Shown one piece after another: positions 56,001 through 64,000 of a stretch of DNA of 64,000 bases. A program made the translations under genes and the position numbers. Source of the stretch: Dysidea avara (Eukaryota; Porifera; Demospongiae; Dictyoceratida; Dysideidae). The notes beneath the pieces are model-generated. The model saw only the letters and a program-made list of their open reading frames with translations. It was not told the origin of the DNA and ran no database searches. Every line of letters starts with the position of its first letter. Positions within the stretch are counted from its first letter, which is position 1. The stretch is from positions 22,435,375 through 22,499,374 of the forward strand of contig NC_089281.1 in the NCBI RefSeq assembly GCF_963678975.1, read 5' to 3'.

Positions 56001-59000
56001 AAACACGTGGCAAAAATTTTGACACGTGCTGTTGTTCATCACTTCATATCAAGTAAGCTACTACAGTTAACAGTGTTCATTTAACCTTCCAAGTAGCCCA
56101 GTGAACAGAGTTTTAATCAGTGTGTAGTTGTAGACTATAAGAATTAAGATACCCATGTCGCCATGCATGTATGTCCATATTGTGTCAAAAGTTTTTGCGG
56201 GTTTAAGGGTTATTGATTATCCATTCAGTAGAAGTGACTATTTTGTCAACGAGTATATTTTCTACTAGGGTATAGGTGTATGTTACATTAGAGTAATCAA
56301 ACAGAATCCTAATATAATAAAATACATTGACTTATTAATTACACTTGTGTGATTGAACTCACACACAGGTGCACTTGAATATATAAACACAGGGGCGGAT
56401 CTAGGATTTATAAAAGGGGGGGGCTAAGTCAAGGTACTAATCTCTTGGGTAGAGGTGTGCGAAGCATGCTGGAACTAGGGGGGTCTGGGGGCATGCCCCC
56501 CCAGGAAATTTTGAAAAATTGATGCTAAAATACTGCAATTTGGAGACATTTCCACATAAAATTCATAATATTTTCTGCCTGTAGATATTTTATATACTGC
56601 CTTTAGATTATAGGTATGGCTCTCTGAAGCATTTTGCTAATGGAAAAGTTTGGGTAGGTACAGACAACCAAGAATAGGTGCATGTTAGAATAATAATGTT
56701 GAAAGTGGAAAATTTTGAAATTTGAACAATACAAGATTGAATTTGAGAGCATTTTCAATGGTAATTGTGTACCTGAATTAAGTATTGCCATACATATTAC
56801 TACACAAGTAGATGAATGAAGCCCTTTAAACAGACCAATGCACTTCATTGTATGTATAGGTGCAGGCAGATTTGGAAAAATTCCATAACAGAACCAACTA
56901 CATGTTTCCAGTGAATGTTCTATTAGAGTAGTTAGCTGACTGCTCTATTAGAGTATCTTGATCTTGTACACCTCCAATGCTTATCCGGGTCCTTGTTGCA
57001 TAAACTTTAGCATAAATCTACTGATAATACCTTGGAAAGATGTTTATAAGGTGGTTTTATGAATATTTGTATTATTAGTGATCATATAATTATGCTAAGA
57101 CAAAATTTCATTATAATACTCAGCATATTGATCAAGTAAAGCCTAAATATGAAGGGGGGGGGGGCTTCAGCCCCCAAAGCCCCCCCCCTGGATCTGTCCC
57201 TGAAACAATTCAGTTATCTGTACCCTCGTTTATCTGAAATTGAAGGACTGTTCAATAACCGTATTTTGAGTGTTTTTATTGAATAATTATTGATAACAAC
57301 AATACCATCTGTGATTTCATGAACTAGTCTGAGTGGCTCTACTTCAGATTGATAAGTTAGTTGTTACTCAGACTAGTTGTATGGCAGTGAAGTACTTCGA
57401 TACTTCAACACACTGGGGATATAAGTACAACTTTACATATTAAATACTATTCACACTGAGTTATATTTTATAGGAATTAAAAGAAGAATTTACACGCATC
57501 TTGACTGCTGAAAATCCTCATGCACCCAAAAACTTAGTGAGATATAACTTCAAGGTAATTAAATTATGCTTGTCATTTATATGTAAGTAGGCTGTAAGAA
57601 TTGTATTTATAGTTCATCAGTGAATTATTAAATCAGTTGGACTAAAATAGAATCTGTTCCATGCTTAATACCAGGACATGTGCACGACTTGTTCCATGTT
57701 GAGACATGTACTCCTGCAATACTTATATATTTATACTTGTTGTCGTGTCAATTTGTTACTATTGTAAATTCTTTTATAAAGTTTTGTATAGTCTATAATG
57801 TAATTATGTCTCATTTTAGGATAAATCATTTAAACATACAACTACTATTGAGCAATTGGCTATACACTTTGCATTGGATGGGTAAGTCTAGCAACAAACA
57901 TCATAGTGTTTAAGCCATTAAACGCTTGCTAAGTTGCATTTATTATTTTTGATAGCAATTTACTTCACAAAGAATCTGATGAGGCACAAAGACAACTCAT
58001 CATACAAAGTGGTGATACTGATGGTATGTACTATGTAGTGTCTCTAGATACAATACACACGTTCTGAACAGTCACATATTACATAAACAGTGTTGGACAG
58101 TTAATAGTAACTATTAAATATATTACATATTACACAATTATAATGGTAATACAAGTTTAACCACAGGCTAAACAGTGTTAACTAAAAGGTTCTCACTTTT
58201 GTGTAACTCTAATTCTCATTTTCATCTAGTAAAAAGTAAATGCTAGCAAGAACACAGCGTGGCCATCACATGCACTGGGCATTTTAAATTGGAAAAATCT
58301 TCCCGCCTACAAGTTACTTAGCGACGTTCAACAAACGAGTCATAGTGAGTTGAGGAGCTGCTATTTTTGAGCCGAGAACTAAGAATATTATCAGGACCTT
58401 CCTACTCTTCGTCGCCAGAGGAGTAGACTTTTGTTTAGCTATATCGGAAACATGGAAGGAACTCGCCAGAAGTTGTTGCTTGTAAAGACACAAAACGCTA
58501 TGTTTCTATCCTTTTGTCTGAAAGGCTAACCTGTCAAGCCCATGTAGACTAACGCAAGTAATTGTCCACTTATTTGTACTCGTAGAGTTCGTCATGTGTA
58601 AAGTGTGAGCTCAGTGTGTAGAACAGTAGAAACATCTCCCACGCCTCATTTGGGCCCAGCCTCCAGTGTTCATGAGCTGAGTGTTTGCCAAGGCATTCAC
58701 CCTCCAGTGCCTATTAACTGATAGAGCAGATGAATCGACATGTACAGTGAGGCCAAAAGTGGAAACAGCTTGTAACTTTGTCTTCTTTCTGATGTCAGGC
58801 AAGCGGTGTTCGCAGTAGATACCACTGTGACCCAAAATATTATGCCACTGCCAAGTTGTGTGGAAATGATGCCAACAAGAAAACTGATGGGTCTAGGTCA
58901 CTTTCAATTTCAATGGATAAATATTTGCTTTATTCCTTTACAACTGATTTTACTACCTAGTCCTGAATTAATTCATCAAGCAACCAACTGCAACATCAAC

Positions 59001-62000
59001 ACTTCTTACTTGAAGAAGAAAAAGTCTTAGGTTCCACCTCTAGCTATTGCGTAGCTGTCCTATAGTGTGCCATAATAACTCTCAAGAGGGTCATGGTAGT
59101 CATTCAAGAGGGTTGGGCACATTTGCCATTGTATGGAATTCCAGGCATTGGATGTGTTGTTGTTCAAGAAGGTTTGGCGTGCTTGCCATCATGTGTTGTT
59201 TAAGAAGGTCTGGCACGCTTGCCATTACATGCTGTTGAAAAGAAGGTTGGGTACTCCTACCATTATGTGTTGATCAAAAGGTATCGGCACACTTGCCTTT
59301 ATGTGTTGTTCAAGAAGGATTGGTACGCCTGCCATTGTGTGTTTTCCAAGTCACAATCTCAATGAAATCCAACTAAATACTTGCCCACATTCCTTTACTA
59401 CTTGATTCATCAAGCAACCTAACTGCAACATTAACACGTCTTACTTGAAGAGGAAAGTTTTATGCTCCACCTCTAGCTGTTGACCATTGGAGAGCTGTCC
59501 TATAATGTGCCATTCTCAAGAGGCACTCAAGAGGGTTGGTTGTGCTTGCCTTTAGCCATGTGTCATTCAAGAGGGATACATGTTGTTAAGGATTGGCATG
59601 CTTGCCTTTATGCATTGTTAGATAACTTTGTTCAAGAAGGATTGGCATGCTTGCCATTACATGTTGTTCAATACAGTCACTGAAGAGGATTGGGCACGCT
59701 TGCCTTATTCAAAGCACTGGATGTGTTGTTCAGTAGGATTGGCATGTTTACCTTTAGCCATGTGTCATTCAAGAGGGATACATGTTGTTCAATAACTTTG
59801 TTCAAGAACGATTGGGACGCTTACCTTTATGTGTTGTTCAAGAATGATTGGCTAACTTGCCATTATGTGTTACTTAAGAGGGACTGGCACGCTTGCCATT
59901 ACATGTTGTTCAAAAACTTTGCTCAAAAAGGATTGGCACGCTTACCTTTAGCCATGTGTCATGGCATTCTTGCCTTTAGCCATGTGTTATTCAAGAGGGA
60001 TTGGCAGTTTGGCACGCTTTGCCATTGCATGTTCGAAAACTTGGGCACACTGATTTGATTTTTAAATTTAACCTCAAGCCAGTCGGCAATGCCATTCTTG
60101 CCTGGCAGAGGAAACAAAAAACACAACTAAGTGTTGTTCAAGAATGATTGGCACGCCGGCCTTCAAGAAGGATTGGCACACTTACCTTATGTGCTGTTCG
60201 AGAAGGATCGGCATGCTTGCTTTTATGCGTTGTTCGAGGGAGTTGGCATGCTTGCCATTATGTGTTGTGTGAGACCAGCATGCCTGTCATTATGTATTGT
60301 TTACGAGGGATTGGCATGCTGCCATTAGTGTGTTGCTCAACAGGTTGGCATTCGTGTATATCAAAACTTCATGAGTTAATGGTATTACTCAATCGCATTC
60401 TGTAAGTATCTTTCCTTCATGAAAACCATACAAAGACTGGTTTGTTTAAAATAATCAACAGTTGTTTTTGTATCAAATGAATTCACATTGTTTTCAACTT
60501 ACCTTTAAAAATCATAGTAGCTATGATACAGGATCCTGTTTTGTCAGAAAGGTTGCAATTTTTTACCATTAGATGCTGAAGAAGAAGACGAAGAAGAAGG
60601 AACGGATGAACAAGAAGAACCTAAAGGTGGAGGAGATGATGGTGCCACAGAGGTTAGAAGAAATGTGATTATTAAGATTATACATACATTTAGCTTGGAT
60701 ATTGGGCCTGTTAATTAGTAGTACACTGACTTTGTCCAATACTAAAATTCACATAAAATGATAGCTAATATCAAGAGTATATTATATACTCTTGCTAATA
60801 TATATTAATAAATTATCTGATATTTGTATTTATTGAAATTCCACATATTTCATGCTATATGGCAACTACATGTAATACCAGTGAAACCCACAACTCGATG
60901 TATAACTCCATTCATAGCTCTCATTTTAAACCCATGGTAGACAGTAGTGTTTAAAACAATAGCCTCGCCTTTCATATCTTAAGTAAGTGTTCCCAAGTTG
61001 TAATATTCAGACAATACATTTGCTTGGTAATACTGTAGTTTGCTGAAATAACTGTAGTACTTTTATTTGGATTTGTTTAGGATGATAAAGCAAAGAAATC
61101 AGGAGGAAAAGAACACAAGCTGGTAAACCAGTTTAATTTCAGTGAGAGAGCTTCACAAACACAAAACAACCCATCTAGGGTAAGACATTTAATGGACAAG
61201 TGTACGTATGGTTTATATCAAGTCAGGAACATGCCCATAGTTGGCTAAAAGCCAATTGTGTGGGTGAGCACCTTGCTTACTATATAACTGTATGTCTGCT
61301 TAGTATCTATATCTATTATTGCTGCACCAAATCGCCAGTTTTAATCACGCTAAAATTTCTGTTTATACGGTACATTACTCTAATTCTGTAGCATATTTGT
61401 ACTACAAACAAATTTTAAGGCGAGAGACAAAACAATATAGCTTGAAGTGAGCAGATTAAGTGCTCTGTTTTGTCTTGAGACCACTCTGAGTATTTCTCAT
61501 GACCTAGCTTATACTTTAAAGAAATTTGAGTTCAACTATTTCAAACTTTACCGAGTGACCTTTAACAATTACCTTCATACTAGAGACCATTTTGCTTTAT
61601 TTTCAGCTACATATGTTGTACCTGAGAACAGTATACAAACCATGTCTGCAATTACTCCGCTCCAATTCAATTATAGGAGCGGTACAAAAATTAATAGTCA
61701 CCAACTCAGTGAACACACATACACATTACCCATACATAGTGCTAGAAAAGAAAATAAAAAGTTCGGTATTCCATAATGTTGGTACTTTGCATCTCCTGCG
61801 TAGTATGCCACCGAAAATCACAGAGGCACAGCTTTCATCTAAGCAATGTCTAAAATGTGAATAATCAAATCCATTTCATTAACCAATAAGTTACACATGT
61901 CATAGGTCAATCAGTCAGCCAGAAAGGAATCATTAATTAGGTTGAAAAAAATTTTATCAAGTATACAGGAATCTAAAAAAAAAGGTACTGAAACGAAGTA

Positions 62001-63725
62001 CATAGATTAGCACCTGTCATTCCTACTTTAGCTACTAATTATTGAATTGTTACTGTGATATCATGTTGCTTGGTGGTCCCTATGTATGTATCATGTATGT
62101 AACTTCTTTACTTTCATGACAGGAGCGTGGTACGATGACTGAACCACCACCTAGAGCTAACTTTTCTGCTACTGCTAATCAGGTACACTATACATGCATA
62201 CACTAGAAGTGCCTTTGAATTTTATATTGCAGTGGGAATCTAAAATCTAAGTAGCTATGTGATCAAACACTCTAATAGTGCATACATGCACTGCTAAACA
62301 AACAAACAATTGCTGTGGTAATATTTTTCTTTCAAATTTGTGTAATACAGTAACAGCTTTACTTGAGTCCTTGCTCCATTGGTTGTCACAAAATACTTAC
62401 CTTAGTCTTCTACTTGGTACTCATGGTACAGTGATTTGAATAACTCCTTACTGTAACATAAATACATTGATTTTGTTTGTCAATTAAAAGGGCGCACTTG
62501 CCTCCTCCTTTTCAATCCTGAAACATTTAAATACTCTAATAGAGCAGTCACTGCATACAGCATTTAAGAAAAATGTACCCATATTCCGTTTGTAAAACCT
62601 TTATAGGAAAATACGAAAAAATTATCACGTGACCGTTTATTGCATGCCATAGCTATAGATCATACATAGTTGATTGTCAAATATGTAGCACTAATTCCGA
62701 TAACTCACATTTAAAAGGTTGCCTTACAAATTATGTATAAAATCTCTACATTTTCCCACCCTTAACTCTGCACCTCCTTCTAAGAACCCACCCTGACGTG
62801 CATCCCATACACTGTCATTCCGGGATCTGTCCCTGCTTATGGTCAATTATTATGTGATCATTATGATGTGTGTTTAGCAAGACATACGTGAGCCTTTGCA
62901 TAAGCAGTGTTCAATGTATACCGTATACACTTGATTTTCACTTAATAGATGGAGATCTATGATGCTTATGTTGAAGATATTGCAGCCCAAGAAAAAGCTA
63001 AAGAGAAGAAGAGTACTAAAACAGGTGGAGGAAAAGAGGATGGAAAGCAAAAGAAAGTTAATTCTATGGATTTACAGGTAGTATGCCACACTTTTGTAGT
63101 AGCTATAGTGTAAACCCCTTATTTCATCATAATTATATCGCTTTCAACCTTAAAATAAAGAAGATTTTTTTTGTTGTTGAACCCTGTATACTTCTCAAAC
63201 CATAGCATGTTTGTTGTGGTATCTTCATACTTCTCTGAATTTCACACAATATGATTTTTAAACATGACAGTGCTATGACTTACAAATGTAACACTACACA
63301 CTTTGTCAAAGCACAAAGCAGCTTTCTGCAGATAGCCAAGGAAATTAAGCTACAGGTAGCTGGACTACTTGGGTGCTGCTACAAACCTCACTATATTCAC
63401 TGCTTCTGCATTCTAGTCAGCCCTATATCAGCAGTTATATTTGTCATTGTGCCTATATCAAAAGCCAAAGTACTAAATGGAATTTCAATAGCTACAAAGC
63501 TGTGGTGTCATAAACTACATGTTAAAATTTCCACAATTGCTGTTGTTACCATAGTACTATCATCACTAGTAGCTTGTTTCATTTGATCATGGGATATATG
63601 TCAGGTTTAGTTTATTATCACAATAATATTTGTGTTTTAGAATGATGATATTTCTCGTGTTCATAAAGCTGCCAAAATAATGGAAAGAATGGTCAATCAA
63701 AACACTTTTGATGATATAGCACAAG
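53034..63725 (+). CDS. DNAI1: DNAI1 axonemal dynein intermediate chain, 12 exons visible, 3' end outside window
   Basis: Outer-arm dynein intermediate chain of motile cilia and flagella. Exons: 53034-53075, 53686-53787, 54054-54101, 55342-55389, 57474-57554, 57820-57881, 57956-58023, 60573-60652, 61081-61179, 62123-62182, 62949-63077, 63641-63725; 301 codons, phases consistent, last exon ends in phase 1. Starts [14 protein letters not shown]. Diagnostic blocks: [34 protein letters not shown], an acidic run ([14 protein letters not shown]), [36 protein letters not shown] and [19 protein letters not shown], all matching human DNAI1 in order. The central blocks lie in the region that binds dynein light chains. 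The WD40 propeller is encoded beyond the right edge. Introns 4 and 7 are enlarged by transposons and a minisatellite. No clear RFX X-box was found upstream. Confidence 0.95.
54431..54600. mobile_element. Small MITE in DNAI1 intron 3
   Basis: Inverted ends GGGCTTTTTCAAGAGGGA and CCCCCCTTGAAAAAATCTCG. An inner inverted pair TTTGTGGATT / AATCCACAAAG lies just inside. About 170 bp. Confidence 0.55.
54659..55287. mobile_element. MITE with GTACCATATAAGCAGAAATT ends
   Basis: The left end CCATATAAGCAGAAATTTTG is mirrored by CCAAAATTTCTGCTTATACG. A single similar end (AAAATTTCTGTTTATACGG) recurs at about 61350. It contains the candidate exon 55007-55081. Confidence 0.65.
55679..56212. mobile_element. 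Empty-site copy of the TAACC...GGTTA element
   Basis: Ends TAACTCTTAAACTCACA and TTGCGGGTTTAAGGGTTA. Colinear with 45413-46492 but without the nested hAT insertion. At the corresponding place it reads CTATCAGGCCATGTTTAACT. DNAI1 intron 4. Confidence 0.82.
56390..57202. mobile_element. CAGGGGCGGATCTAGG-type DNA transposon, non-autonomous
   Basis: The left end CAGGGGCGGATCTAGGATT is mirrored by CCCTGGATCTGTCCCTG, each with long G or C runs just inside. AAACA directly flanks both sides (target duplication of at least 5 bp). About 810 bp without a transposase. It carries two copies of the dispersed motif (56914, 56939). DNAI1 intron 4. Confidence 0.7.
59050..60350 (+). repeat. Degenerate 36-bp minisatellite in DNAI1 intron 7
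   Basis: Repeats of ATTGGCACGCTTGCCATTAT followed by GTGTTGTTCAAGAAGG, with indels and larger duplications. Blocks at about 58964-59075 and 59397-59500 (TCATCAAGCAACC...CTGCAACAT, CACCTCTAGCT) are duplicated around part of it. The 36-bp unit keeps some frames open (a 12-residue repeat of the type [12 protein letters not shown]). I see no sign that it is translated. Confidence 0.85.
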
Positions 63726-63738
63726 GTTGGAATTGTTA

Positions 63739-63942
63739 TATGTGACCGAACTTGGCAAAACCAGGCTTCCACACACATCCAATTTTATGACTTTGAGAGA
63801 TCATAACATCATTTTGTAATGTTATGGAAGCAATGTGTGAAAACTTCACGTCAATAGCATGCTGGCAGGTCATGTTACAATTGATTAAAGTCAAAGAATT
63901 GGATATGTATGGAAGCCTGGTTTGGTCAAATTCAGTCACATA
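63739..63942. mobile_element. MITE 13 bp after the last DNAI1 donor in the window
   Basis: The left end TATGTGACCGAACTTGGC...AACCAGGCTTCCA is mirrored by TGGAAGCCTGGTTTGGTCAA...GTCACATA. Inverted ends of about 50 bp in a 204-bp element with TA on the flanks. Confidence 0.8.
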
Positions 63943-64000
63943 ATATGCAGACAGTCACAGTAGCTATTTGCTATGTATATGTACTACATATAAACACTGG

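Noticed and set aside
59690-60058. 122-codon frame as a protein gene
   Set aside because: It is produced by the 36-bp minisatellite, lacks promoter or splice support and sits in a DNAI1 intron.

Overview
The window is eukaryotic, AT-rich and intron-dense. It looks like an early-branching marine invertebrate, most likely a sponge of the Amphimedon type. That is inference from gene content (a CREBZF-type bZIP factor, BAF57, STT3B, cilia genes), from introns as short as 43-51 nt beside transposon-loaded ones, and from the many small inverted-repeat transposons. I cannot fix the species from sequence alone.

Layout. 0.8-1.6 kb (+): single-exon CREBZF-like bZIP factor. 4.5-12.5 kb (-): V-ATPase V0 subunit a, complete in 26 exons (852 aa). 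12.66 kb (+): a short first exon starting 149 bp from the V-ATPase start codon, sharing a divergent promoter. 15.85-23.44 kb: a 7-kb TGATCA-rich satellite interrupted by several transposons. 24.8-30.4 kb (+): CCDC13 (coiled coil; N-terminus not resolved). 33.2-36.7 kb (-): SMARCE1/BAF57. 36.8-49.7 kb (+): STT3B, 17 exons, 846 aa, sharing a 124-bp divergent promoter with SMARCE1. 53.0 kb to the right edge (+): 5' two-fifths of the axonemal dynein intermediate chain DNAI1, running out of the window before its WD40 domain.

I rebuilt the gene models exon by exon from splice signals, reading phase and known family sequence. All junction phases close for V-ATPase a, SMARCE1, STT3B, the CCDC13 body and DNAI1. 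The genes are functionally mixed: ER and secretory (STT3B), organelle acidification (V-ATPase), chromatin (SMARCE1), cilia (CCDC13, DNAI1) and transcription (CREBZF).

Intergenic and long intronic DNA is mostly non-autonomous DNA transposons (hAT-like with 8-bp duplications, Harbinger-like, TA-inserting, foldback), simple repeats and satellites. The most unusual items are the satellite with its higher-order repeats and inversion, a dispersed near-palindromic motif (ACTCTAATAGARCAGTCA, 14 clear copies), a 414-bp perfectly alternating purine-pyrimidine tract next to the SMARCE1/STT3B promoter, tiny 3n stop-free introns and a 21-nt microexon in V-ATPase a, two GC-AG introns, an asymmetric foldback element family, and an hAT insertion whose empty site survives in a second copy of its host repeat.
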